Of a DNA stretch of 55,453 nt, positions 24,591 through 32,488 are shown piece by piece. The notes under the pieces are model-generated. The model worked only from the letters and a program-made list of their open reading frames with translations, was not told the DNA's origin and did not search any database. The DNA is from Bacillota bacterium (lineage in GTDB: Bacteria; Bacillota; Clostridia; Christensenellales; Aristaeellaceae). Position 1 is the first letter of the stretch; each line of letters opens with the position of its first letter. The stretch covers positions 1 to 55,453 of the forward strand of contig JAEZHK010000019.1 in NCBI GenBank assembly GCA_023416655.1. The letters run 5' to 3'. A program made the position numbers and the translations under genes.

Positions 24591-27500
24591 TTATCCCTCG
24601 GTTTCATCGGATTCACGGGCTACGGTATCATGTTCGCCGCCCGATGTCAACCCCGCGTCTTCCCGGATTTGCGCGATCACGTCGGCGTCCGCGATCTTGG
24701 GCAGCCGCCTCGGCTCCGCCCCGGGCAGGCCGGGCGCGATCTGGCAGACGGACTTGAAATCGCAAAGCGCGCAGGCGTCCCCGCCCGACCACTCCGCGGG
24801 CTGGATGGACGTGTCGCCCGCGCGGATGCGGGTAAGCGCGTCGCCCGCAAGGTTCGCCGCGTGGTCCATCAAAAGCTGGAAGTCCTCCGGCGAGACGAGG
24901 TTGTTTCGCCTGCCGCCGACGCCCAGCACCGCCTCCGGCCGGGGCGACATGGCGGAGAGTACCCGCTCGTCGGAGAGCGCCAGCCCATCCAGCTTCAATT
25001 CCTTCTCCCGCAGGCGTTCGACCTCCTCCGGGTCCCGGGAGGGCGTCTTGACCAGCGGGTCGTCGATGGCGAAGTAGAACACGCCCGCGGGCCTGCCGCC
25101 CTTTGCCACCGCCGCCGCAAGGTACAGAACCAGCTGCAGCTGCAGCCCGTAGTAGGCCTCCTGCAGGCTCACCGCCTTGCCGCGCGTCTTGTAGTCGATG
25201 ACGCGCAGGTACTTCACTTCGCCATCCTGCCAGGCGTCCACGCGGTCGATGCGGCCCTTCAGCGGCACGTCCTTCAATAAAATGCGCCCGTCCTCCAGGC
25301 CGAAATCCACCTCCAGCGCCACCGGCTGGAACCGGCTGCCCGAAAGGTGGCCGACCAGCGTGCGCGCCGCGCGGCGGGCGACCGAGGCGATGCGCTGGCC
25401 TTCCCGCTGCAATACCGCGCTTTCGCCGATGGCCCGGTCCGCCAGCCCTTCGAGCAGCCCTTCCGTCACGCGGTCCATCGCGCGCACCGCCTCGTCCACC
25501 GGCATATCGCTGAGATTCTCGCCGTTCTCCCGGGCGAAGGCCTCCAGCGCCTCGTGGTAGAAGATGCCCACGTCCCGCGGCGTCAGATCAAACTCCCGGT
25601 TCTCGCCGGGGCGCAGGATGCTGGACACGAAGTCCTTGAACGGGCAGGCGATGAAGCGCTCAAGCCTCGTCGCGCTGACGGCGTCGGCCCGATCGCGCAG
25701 CTGTGGCGGCAGCGGTTCGGAGTATACCCGGTGGTGAAACGCCAGCGAAAGCTGCTTGACCTCCCCGGCGTACTCCGGCATTTCGCCGAGAATGGCGAGC
25801 GCGGCGCGGGCATCCGGGTCCTCCGGGTCGTCCCGGAGGATGGCGCTGGCGCGATTGAGCGCCGCCTCGGGCGCGGAAAGCCTGAGCCGCTTTTCCGCGA
25901 CGCCCAGCACGCTCCCCTGCTCCCTTAGAAGCGGGAACAGCCTTTTCATCAGCCGGATCAGTTCACCCGGCTTTTGCGCAGCACCCGCCATGTCGCTCCG
26001 GGGACAGGTGACGTACACCAATTCCTCCGCCAGCGCCAGCGCGCTCTTGACATTGAGCCGCGTCAGGCGCGAGCGGTCCTCCGCGGTCAGGCCCAGCCAA
26101 AGCCCCTGATCGGTCAGCCGCGCCATCTCCCGCTCGCTTAAAAGCGCGCCGCCCGCGCCGGGCACGGACTCGGTCGCCCCCAGGATGAACAGCGCCTTCA
26201 CCGGCCGCCCCTTCATGTGGTCCAGCCCGCCGCCCATCACCGCGTCGCCCGACTGGGGCAGCGCCTTGATCTCCGCCGCGCCCAGCGCCCGCCGGAGGAG
26301 ATCATACAGCGAGCGGATGTTCAGCGGTTCGTCTTGAAACAGCTCGTGGGCCTGGTCAAGCGCCTGAATGATGCGGTTCCAAACCTGCGCGCCCTCCATC
26401 GCCCACTCGCGGCGGCCCATGTCCGTGAGCGCCTTCTGCTGCGCCTCCAGCGCCTCCCGGGCGCCGATCTCCTCCAGGAAGAGAAACGCCGCCTCCAGAA
26501 GGCGCTCCGCCGGGGCGTTCCTGGCTCTCCTTTGCAGCGCCTCCACCGGCCCCATGAGTTTTTGCCGCACCGGTTCCAGCGCGGCCACGGCCTCCGGCGT
26601 CCCCCGGGTGAGCGGGCGGAGCCATGCGCGGCCCTTGAGCCCCGCCTCCTGCGCGTAGTTGAGCAGCAAATCCGCCTCGTCGTCGGTGATCGGCGCGAAA
26701 CCGGAGCGCGCGTAGTCGCTCACGTCCTCGGGCGTAAACCGCTGGGAGGCCAGCCGGATGCCCGAGAGCAGGCAGCGGGCCAGCGGGTGCCGGTCGGCCG
26801 CGCGGCTCTGGGAGAGGAAGAGCGGCACGCCGTACAGCTGGAACGCGCGGGTCAGCGCGAAGATCGCGTTGTCGTCCAGGGCCTGGCAGGCGACCATCAC
26901 GTCCCGGTAGCGCCAGCCGCGCCGCATGACGAGGTCCCGGATCAGCGCGGCGGCATACTCCGCCTCGTCCTGCGGGTTATTCAACATCGCCACGTTCAGG
27001 CCGTCCGGCTCCCCGGCGAACTTTACCGAAGGCCAGCAGAAGAGTTCCCGGGACAGGTGGTGGATCGCGGGAACCGCGCCTTCCTCCGTCTCGTCCAGCC
27101 GCACGCGCTTCCAGGGCACGCCCGCCCCCAGGATTTGCCGCTGCAGCCGCTCGAACGCCCGCTGAACCGGCTGGAAGACCTGAAAGTCCCGCGCGTCGCC
27201 GTCGTTTTCGAGGGTCAGAAAGAGATTGACGCTCTTCGCGCAACTGGTAAGCGCGAGGATCAATCGCGCCATGCCCTGCGTGATCAGGTCGAAGCCGTAG
27301 AGGAACACGTCGCCCCGGGCGATGGGCGCTTCGGGTAGGCGCAGCGCCGCCTCCCGCGCCTCGTCCTCGCCGTCCAGAAACCGCCCGGCAAGCGACTGCT
27401 CATAGGCCTCGTAGAGCCGCGAAATGTCATGCAGCTTTTCCCGCAGCGCGCCGCTCTCCTGAAGTGCCAGCGCGCGCACGTCCTCCGGCAGGATGCCCGC

Positions 27501-27884
27501 CTGCTTGAAGGACTGGATCTGGTCCACCGCGCGCTCGGCGAACCCCGGCCGACGGGACGCGCCGCGGTACCAGCGAAGCTCCTCGCTGAGCCGGTCCGCC
27601 GCCCGCTGCAAGAGCATCACGCGGCCCTCGACGTCGATTCTCACCCGCGCGGGCCTGCCCGCCGCCTCGAACACCCGCTGGTGGAGGCGCTGCGGCGACA
27701 GAACCTGCAGCCGGAACGAGCCCGTCAGGTTCAGCTCATCCACCGCGTCCAGCTCGGCCTCCAGCGTGTATTGCGCCGGGACGATCAGAAGCACCGGATG
27801 GTCGCCCTCCGCCATCGCGCCCGCGAGCGCCTTGAAAAGCGCGCCCCGGGCAGCGCTCGCCCGACCGGTGAAATACGTGAGCAT
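24591..27884 (-). CDS. addB: AddB-type ATP-dependent helicase/deoxyribonuclease subunit B
   Basis: 1097-aa AddB/RexB homologue, a subunit of the double-strand-break end-processing complex. The C-terminal PD-(D/E)XK nuclease is intact: LKGRIDRVDAW, VIDYKTRGK and GLQLQLVLYL (residues about 900-960). Iron-sulfur cysteines are present in FIACPFKDFV and CALCDFKSVC. The N terminus aligns to AddB (VLLIVPAQYTLEAELD) but the Walker A position reads TGRASAARGAL instead of GRxGSGKT, so ATP binding there is probably lost. The ATG at 27884 has AAAGGAG eight bases upstream. No addA homologue is next to it, unlike most Bacillota; cobT follows after 3 nt. Confidence 0.88.
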   Translation of the reverse strand: MLTYFTGRASAARGALFKALAGAMAEGDHPVLLIVPAQYTLEAELDAVDELNLTGSFRLQVLSPQRLHQRVFEAAGRPARVRIDVEGRVMLLQRAADRLSEELRWYRGASRRPGFAERAVDQIQSFKQAGILPEDVRALALQESGALREKLHDISRLYEAYEQSLAGRFLDGEDEAREAALRLPEAPIARGDVFLYGFDLITQGMARLILALTSCAKSVNLFLTLENDGDARDFQVFQPVQRAFERLQRQILGAGVPWKRVRLDETEEGAVPAIHHLSRELFCWPSVKFAGEPDGLNVAMLNNPQDEAEYAAALIRDLVMRRGWRYRDVMVACQALDDNAIFALTRAFQLYGVPLFLSQSRAADRHPLARCLLSGIRLASQRFTPEDVSDYARSGFAPITDDEADLLLNYAQEAGLKGRAWLRPLTRGTPEAVAALEPVRQKLMGPVEALQRRARNAPAERLLEAAFLFLEEIGAREALEAQQKALTDMGRREWAMEGAQVWNRIIQALDQAHELFQDEPLNIRSLYDLLRRALGAAEIKALPQSGDAVMGGGLDHMKGRPVKALFILGATESVPGAGGALLSEREMARLTDQGLWLGLTAEDRSRLTRLNVKSALALAEELVYVTCPRSDMAGAAQKPGELIRLMKRLFPLLREQGSVLGVAEKRLRLSAPEAALNRASAILRDDPEDPDARAALAILGEMPEYAGEVKQLSLAFHHRVYSEPLPPQLRDRADAVSATRLERFIACPFKDFVSSILRPGENREFDLTPRDVGIFYHEALEAFARENGENLSDMPVDEAVRAMDRVTEGLLEGLADRAIGESAVLQREGQRIASVARRAARTLVGHLSGSRFQPVALEVDFGLEDGRILLKDVPLKGRIDRVDAWQDGEVKYLRVIDYKTRGKAVSLQEAYYGLQLQLVLYLAAAVAKGGRPAGVFYFAIDDPLVKTPSRDPEEVERLREKELKLDGLALSDERVLSAMSPRPEAVLGVGGRRNNLVSPEDFQLLMDHAANLAGDALTRIRAGDTSIQPAEWSGGDACALCDFKSVCQIAPGLPGAEPRRLPKIADADVIAQIREDAGLTSGGEHDTVARESDETEG

Positions 27885-27911
27885 GTGCCACACTCCTTTG
27901 AACGAGCCAAC

Positions 27912-28111
27912 CCGTTGACAAGCCCCGTCGTACTTTCCAATCGTTCCCGGCGACCAGCGCGCCGGGAATCGGTTTCCATAGTAAGTAGAGCACACTGGTG
28001 GCGGAAACAATACCACAAGTCAGTGCGCCGCCCGGGACGCCTGCGGGCCTTACAGGCGCACGAAGTTTCCCTCTTTCGCGCCTAAAAGCCGCCCGGCGGA
28101 TTTTGGGCGCT
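27912..28111 (-). repeat. Structured intergenic repeat copy 3, in the addB leader
   Basis: Minus-strand order: GCGCCCAAAATCCGCC/GGCGGCTTTTAGGCGC; GCGCC..GCCCGCAGGCG..GGGCGGCGC; GTTTCC..GGAAAC with a degraded inner stem; TTCCCGGCGCGCTGGTCGCC GGGAACG; then a tail GTACGACGGGG. It lies between the addB promoter and the addB ATG, so it should be in the 5' leader of that mRNA. The rest of the gap to 28259 holds two divergent promoters. Confidence 0.75.
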
Positions 28112-28118
28112 CGAAACG

Positions 28119-28148
28119 AGTATAACACAGCATTTGGCCCCGGCACAA
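28119..28148 (-). promoter_or_regulatory. Promoter of the addB-cob operon
   Basis: Minus strand: TTGTGC (28148-28143), 18-nt spacer, TATACT (28124-28119). It gives a leader of about 225 nt that contains SIR copy 3. Confidence 0.6.
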
Positions 28149-28184
28149 ATCAAAATTTTCCGGTGAACTGCCTTAGAATTTCCC

Positions 28185-28213
28185 GGTGATTTTCACCAAT
28201 TCTGTGATATAAT
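28185..28213 (+). promoter_or_regulatory. Extended -10 promoter of the AAA+ gene with an inverted repeat
   Basis: TGATATAAT (28205-28213) is a good extended -10. The -35 area is occupied by GGTGATTTTCACC (28185-28197), a small inverted repeat that could be an operator; CCGGTGA also occurs at 28160. Confidence 0.55.
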
Positions 28214-28259
28214 GTGGGAGGCCATATTAAGAAAGCACAAGGAGGGGGAGGATCGCTCC

Positions 28260-30791
28260 ATGTCATTGCCCGGAAAATTGACGATCGGGTTTGTCCATGA
28301 GGACAATCCGGTCAAATCCTACTTCCGATTCAAACCGCTGCTCACGCTGTCAGAGCATAATTTTCTGCCGGTGGACGAGGGTATAGCGGCCCAGTATCCC
28401 GAGGACGGCTTCATCCGCATCGTCCCGGATAAAAATGAAATCAGCCAGTTCAAAGCCCGGATGCGTCAACTCGGCCGCTACTGCCTGCTGGACCTTCGGC
28501 GCCACCCAAACGAAAACGACAAGATCCGCCCGAACAAGAACTACGCCCCCGACGGCACCGAACGGAACGCCCACATCGTCTACTCCGACGTGATCGCCGC
28601 GCTCTCCCCGGAAATGGCCTGCGAGGTGCTGGACGCCACCGGCGTGTTTGACGGCGAAACCATCACGCTGCGCGCGCCGCTGCCGGGCACGAAGTACGTG
28701 GCCGTGAAGCGCGACGAAAATCTGTCAGGCCCCTGGATCTGGACGGAGAGCCAGGACATCCCCGGCTGCATCACGCTCTCCATCGCACCCGGACACAAGC
28801 GCGCCGACGCGGCGCTGGAAGATGCGATGCTCCTCACGATCCCGGGCGCGGAAGGCCAGCCTACGCTTCTGTACAACCCGGCGCTGCTGAACGTGACAGC
28901 CATACTCCACGAAGCGCCCGCCGAGAAGCCGGAGCCGGAGGCCGCTCCGGAAGCCGCCCATGCCCCGCATACCGCGCCGCAGCCGGTACAGGCCCCGCCC
29001 GCATCGCCGGTGCAACTGGTGCAGGCCCCACCCGCGCCGCCGGTGCAACCCGCGTACTCTGTAGGGGCGAATGTCAACCCGCCCGCGCATCCTGTAGGGG
29101 CGGATGGCAATCCGCCCGCGCAACAGCCCGTACAGCAGCCCATACAGTTGCAGCAGCCCGTACAGGTGCAGCCAGCGTTTTCAGCGGCCCCGCAGGCCGC
29201 GCCGGAAGCGCCCGCCGAAAAGGCGTGGCTGGTCCGGGACGACAGTTACCCCAAGGCGGTGTCCCGGCGGCTGAGGGAGCCGATCGACATGCAGAGCGGC
29301 ATCAACCCCCGGCGGGGCAGAAGCCTGAGCGAAGTGGTGGACGAACAGTGGCGGCGCTCCCGATGCGACCAACTGGGGCATCCGGTGCCGCCGGAGGCCA
29401 CGACGATGCCGGTGATGAGCCCCATCGAGCGGGCGGTCGAAGCGCTGAAAGAAGCCTGGGCATTGCCCGCGGCGCGGGACAGCCTGATTGACGCGCTGGA
29501 ATCGGACGACGCGCTGGGCTACGCGCTGCGCGAGCGCTACGCGCCCTCCGGCAAGACGGCGGCGGATGAGGCCGCGGAGCGGCTGGAAGCGGCAAGGCTT
29601 CAGCTGATCAACGAGGTCGACGCGCTGCGCCTCAAGCGGCAGGACATGCGCCAGGCGCTGATGACGGAACTGCGCGACGGGCGGCGGGAGGAATTCAACC
29701 GCTACGATCAGCAGAACGAAGCGCTGCGCCGCGAAGTGGAGAAAAACGAACAGGCCGCGGCCGCGGCCCGCATGGCGGCGGAGGCCGCCGAGAAGCTGCT
29801 GCAGGAAACAAGCGACAAACTGGAAGAGAAGCTGCTGGACAGCATGGCGGCAAGCCACGCGAGGGAGCTGCTGCTTCGCATGACCGACGCGCACCGGCGT
29901 CCGGTGGGCCATCCGGAAGTATACGCGCCGTCCGGCGGCGAACTGATCAGCGACCTGAGGGTGCAGTTGGACGCGGCAGGGTACGCGCTGACCAACGACG
30001 AGGCGGTCAACCTGGTGGCCTCGATGGTGGTGGGCGGCACGGTGATCCTGTCCGGCGCGCCGGGCACCGGCAAGAGCGGTCTGGCAAGGGCGTTGGTGGC
30101 GGCGCTGGGACTTTCCGAAGCGTCCAGCCGTTTTGTGCAGACCCGCTCGGCCTCGGACGCGGCGATCGACCGGCTGCTCACCAGCGCGGATGGCCTGACG
30201 CTCTCTGCTGCGCTGATCGACGACATGAACGACTGCGACGGCGACGTGCCCTGCGCGCACATCATCGGCCTGCAGGAGCGCATTCACGCGCACAACGCGC
30301 CGGTGGTCTTGATCCTGACGGCGCAGGACGCGCCCGACGGCAAGCCGCTGTCGGCCAGGCTCCTCGGACGTGCGTTTATGATCCGCCTGAGCCCCACCGC
30401 GGCGGACGCGCCCTGGAAGCCCAGACCCCGCACCGCGCCGGAACCGGGGCGCTCGCCTTCGCTGGCGGCGCTCAAGAAGATCTTTATGCCCGGCGAGCTG
30501 CCCGGCGAAGTGGAAAACCGGCTGAACGCGCTGCGCGCCGCACTGGCACCGCTGGGCTGGACGCTGGACCGCCACACGCTGGACCAGACCTGGTCTTACT
30601 GCGCCGCCGTGACCCGCATGATGACCTGCTCGCCGCTTGAGGCGCTGGACTGGGCGCTCGCCCAGCGCGCCATGCCCGCGATGCTGGCCGCGATGGACCT
30701 GCCCGCGCTCCGGATGCTGCCATCCCTTCTGATGGGCCTGCCCCGCTGCCTGAAGCTCATGGACCAGCCGCTGCCGCTGCCGCCGCTGTAA
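28260..30791 (+). CDS. Orphan AAA+ ATPase with N-terminal unknown domain and coiled coil
   Basis: I do not recognise this 843-aa protein as a named family. Residues 1-215 form a folded, beta-rich unknown domain (IGFVHEDNPVKSYFRFKPLL; an RNAHIVYSDVIAAL segment). Residues about 219-318 are Pro/Ala/Gln-rich and disordered. Residues about 436-540 are a charged coiled coil. Residues about 570-740 are an AAA+ module: Walker A ILSGAPGTGKSGLARAL (599-606), Walker B AALIDDMND (about 650), then VVLILTAQDAP and LSARLLGRAFMIRL, a MoxR/McrB-like lid region. The ATG at 28260 has GGAGGGGGAGG upstream. No signal peptide. It is a single gene between divergent addB and repeat-rich DNA, with no obvious partner. 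Confidence 0.82.
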   Translation: MSLPGKLTIGFVHEDNPVKSYFRFKPLLTLSEHNFLPVDEGIAAQYPEDGFIRIVPDKNEISQFKARMRQLGRYCLLDLRRHPNENDKIRPNKNYAPDGTERNAHIVYSDVIAALSPEMACEVLDATGVFDGETITLRAPLPGTKYVAVKRDENLSGPWIWTESQDIPGCITLSIAPGHKRADAALEDAMLLTIPGAEGQPTLLYNPALLNVTAILHEAPAEKPEPEAAPEAAHAPHTAPQPVQAPPASPVQLVQAPPAPPVQPAYSVGANVNPPAHPVGADGNPPAQQPVQQPIQLQQPVQVQPAFSAAPQAAPEAPAEKAWLVRDDSYPKAVSRRLREPIDMQSGINPRRGRSLSEVVDEQWRRSRCDQLGHPVPPEATTMPVMSPIERAVEALKEAWALPAARDSLIDALESDDALGYALRERYAPSGKTAADEAAERLEAARLQLINEVDALRLKRQDMRQALMTELRDGRREEFNRYDQQNEALRREVEKNEQAAAAARMAAEAAEKLLQETSDKLEEKLLDSMAASHARELLLRMTDAHRRPVGHPEVYAPSGGELISDLRVQLDAAGYALTNDEAVNLVASMVVGGTVILSGAPGTGKSGLARALVAALGLSEASSRFVQTRSASDAAIDRLLTSADGLTLSAALIDDMNDCDGDVPCAHIIGLQERIHAHNAPVVLILTAQDAPDGKPLSARLLGRAFMIRLSPTAADAPWKPRPRTAPEPGRSPSLAALKKIFMPGELPGEVENRLNALRAALAPLGWTLDRHTLDQTWSYCAAVTRMMTCSPLEALDWALAQRAMPAMLAAMDLPALRMLPSLLMGLPRCLKLMDQPLPLPPL
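29060..29121 (+). repeat. Two in-frame GTAGGGGCG-type repeat units in the linker
   Basis: TGTAGGGGCGAATG..CCCGCCCGCGCA and TGTAGGGGCGGATGGCAATC CGCCCGCGCA lie 33 bp apart inside the Pro-rich linker and are translated as SVGANVNPPAHPVGADGNPP. They have the form of the short palindromic GTAGGGGCG...CGCCC repeats common between genes of gut Clostridia (from general knowledge). Confidence 0.65.
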
Positions 30792-30799
30792 GGGAGAGG

Positions 30800-30889
30800 C
30801 GGAGGGAGACGGAGGCGACGCCGGAGGGCTCCGCCCTCCGGACCACCCGCAAGGGGAGATGATCTCCCCTTGACCCCACACAAGGGTAT
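30800..30889 (-). repeat. REP2 unit 5 (inverted)
   Basis: CCGGAGGGCTCCGCCCTCCGG hairpin, then CAAGGGGAGATGATCTCCCC TTGACCCC. It pairs in architecture with unit 6. Confidence 0.7.
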
Positions 30890-31012
30890 AAGCTATAGAA
30901 TCAATCATCATACATGCAGGGGTTGTCTCAACGGGCGGAATGCCCAAGAGGCAGCCCTTATGCTATGATGATAATCTGCCAAGTCCGTTCGCCCAATCCT
31001 GTTACTCGTCAT

Positions 31013-31113
31013 ATTTTGACCCGAAAATGTACGCGCTAGCGGACATTTTCCCTTGTGAGGGTTCCAAGGGGAATCATTCCCCTTGGCGGGTTCCAAAGGG
31101 CTTTCCCGCCAAG
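31013..31113 (+). repeat. REP2 unit 6
   Basis: GAAAATG..CGCTAGCG..CATTTTC palindrome followed by GTGAGGGTTCCAAGGGG, a CCAAGGGG/CCCCTTGG hairpin and a broken third hairpin (CCAAAGGGCTTTCCC). Confidence 0.7.
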
Positions 31114-31176
31114 CGCGTACCTTGGAATTGATTCAAATGCGCTTGGCGGAAAGCGGGTTCGGTGCGACCCTGTCGC

Positions 31177-31202
31177 AAAAAACGCCCCGGTGGGGCGTTT
31201 TT
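31177..31202. terminator. Bidirectional hairpin
   Basis: AAAAAACGCCCC GGT GGGGCGTTTTT. T run on both strands. Confidence 0.75.
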
Positions 31203-31268
31203 AGAACCCAGGACCAGCGCCCTTTGCGTCCTCTTCCAGCTTGCCGTCGGTTCGATTTCGATGGCATG

Positions 31269-31299
31269 AAAAAACCCGGAGCACAGCTCCGGGCTAAAA
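31269..31299 (-). terminator. Intrinsic terminator of the secreted repeat protein gene
   Basis: Minus strand: CCCGGAGC TGT GCTCCGGG followed by TTTTTT, 23 nt behind the stop. Confidence 0.88.
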
Positions 31300-31321
31300 T
31301 CTGTTTTGAGTTTCCGTTTTC

Positions 31322-31912
31322 TTACGCGGCCTCGACGACCACGCGCCAGGAGGCACCGACGCTCGAGTCATCCAGTTCAACCTTCAGAACCGCGTCGTGC
31401 TCGCCGGAGATGTCGGTCCAGTCGCCGCCCTCGGGCTTGACCTGCCAGCTCAGCGTGACCTCCACCCCGTCGAAGCCGGTGAGTTCCGCTTTGAGGACCA
31501 GGGTGTCGCCAACCTGCAGGGAGGAGGAATCGGTGAGAACCTTGACGCTGCGCACGGCCGCGGGCGTGGCTTCCGGCTCGGCGGTGGCTTCCGGCTCGGC
31601 GGTGGCTTCCGGCTCGGCGGTGACTTCCGGTTCGGCGGTGACTTCCGGCTCGGCGGTGACTTCCGGCTCGGCGGTGACTTCGGGCTCAGCGGTCACTTCC
31701 GGTTCGGCGCTCACTTCCGGTTCGGCGGTCTTTTCCGGCTCGGCGGTCTTTTGCGGCTCGGCAGTCGCTTCCGGCTTGGACTCCTCGGCGGGGGCCTGGG
31801 TCTCGGACGCGGGCTGCTCCGGCTGGACTTCCTCGCCAAGCGCCACAGAGGCGATCAGAACCATCATCATCACGGCCACAAATGCGGCCAGCAGCTTCTT
31901 CATGTTCTTCAT
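31322..31912 (-). CDS. Secreted protein with an EVTAEP hexapeptide repeat stalk
   Basis: 196 aa. A signal peptide opens MKNMKKLLAAFVAVMMMVLI and likely ends near VALGEE. Residues about 30-117 are a Glu/Pro/Thr/Ala-rich stalk that includes about 12 near-perfect hexapeptides of the form E-V/A/K-T/S-A-E-P. The last 75 residues (VRSVKVLTDSSSLQVGDTLV through WRVVVEAA) look like an immunoglobulin-like bacterial domain with a WQVKPEGGDW motif. There is no LPXTG sorting signal or lipobox cysteine, so it is probably released or loosely wall-bound. The ATG at 31912 has GGAGAG upstream; another in-frame ATG lies at 31930. The repeat count may vary between strains. No function is proposed. Confidence 0.85.
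   Translation of the reverse strand: MKNMKKLLAAFVAVMMMVLIASVALGEEVQPEQPASETQAPAEESKPEATAEPQKTAEPEKTAEPEVSAEPEVTAEPEVTAEPEVTAEPEVTAEPEVTAEPEATAEPEATAEPEATPAAVRSVKVLTDSSSLQVGDTLVLKAELTGFDGVEVTLSWQVKPEGGDWTDISGEHDAVLKVELDDSSVGASWRVVVEAA
31566..31775 (-). repeat. 18-bp tandem repeat (hexapeptide stalk)
   Basis: About 12 units of an 18-bp sequence with TTCCGGCTCGGCGGTGAC-like content on the plus strand, coding the E-x-T-A-E-P stalk. It may be prone to unit gain and loss. Confidence 0.88.
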
Positions 31913-32488
31913 CGTAGTCTCTCCTCTCAACTTGCCTTGGTTTTTTACTGTCTATCTCGGTTGCCCGTGTCCGGGCGGTTTCTCATCTTGTGGCTTTATT
32001 GTACCTTTCGGGAGTTACATGACCGGTTACAAGCATTCAGCTTAAAAAAAACGGTGTTGCCGTGTTTGAAAACAATGTCCTCGCGCGAGCGCGTCCCTTT
32101 CGGTCAAAAACGGCAGAAAATGCCTGTTTTCCGGGCTTCCCGGGCCGCGCAGCCGCCCGGATCGGCGCCTCGGGGCGCGAAAAAGCCCCCCGCCTTCGAC
32201 GGGAAGCACGCGACTTTTCAATGCAATTAGTTAACTATATGTTAATTGTAGTTTTGAGTCATGATTTTATCGCTTCACAACCGGAGCCGTCACAATCCCG
32301 GTTTCCGGTGACATTGCGCGCCCGGCCGAGGGCTTACGAGGTAATCTTTTCACATGTTTCCCACAGGACTATGGTCTGTCCGTGCGCGTTTCGTCCGTGG
32401 TTGAAGCTCCGCTGCGCGCCAAGTCCAGGCCAAATGAAAAACAGGCCCCACGAATATGCGGGACCTGCGTTTTTGCTTCTTCCGGGTG
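31913..32488. other. 576-bp gap without a gene
   Basis: Apart from the glnQ terminator at its right end I see no gene. An AT-rich island at 32224-32248 contains CAATTAGTTAAC..GTTAATTG, an imperfect inverted repeat out of keeping with the GC-rich surroundings. A TACAAT (minus strand, 32003-31998) may be the -10 of the secreted-protein gene but has no well-spaced -35. Confidence 0.5.
32437..32467 (-). terminator. Intrinsic terminator of the amino-acid ABC transporter operon
   Basis: Minus strand: CAGGTCCC GCATATTCGT GGGGCCTG followed by TTTTTCA, just behind the ATPase gene. Confidence 0.85.

Larger units (their letters stand above)
30792..31321. other. Repeat-rich gap between the AAA+ gene and the secreted-protein gene
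   Basis: 530 bases without a gene. It holds REP2 units 5 and 6 in inverted orientation, a unique 120-nt middle with several short inverted repeats, and two terminators at its right end. Confidence 0.7.

Noticed and set aside
27885..28259. Cobalamin riboswitch upstream of the addB-cob operon
   Set aside because: No B12-box-like GCCACTG or the usual long conserved core; the leader holds the SIR element instead.
29181..30947. Long open frame antisense to the AAA+ gene
   Set aside because: Shadow frame; the sense frame has Walker motifs, a ribosome site and a promoter.
31566..31775. CRISPR-like regular repeats
   Set aside because: The 18-bp units are contiguous without spacers and encode a hexapeptide stalk; no cas genes are near.
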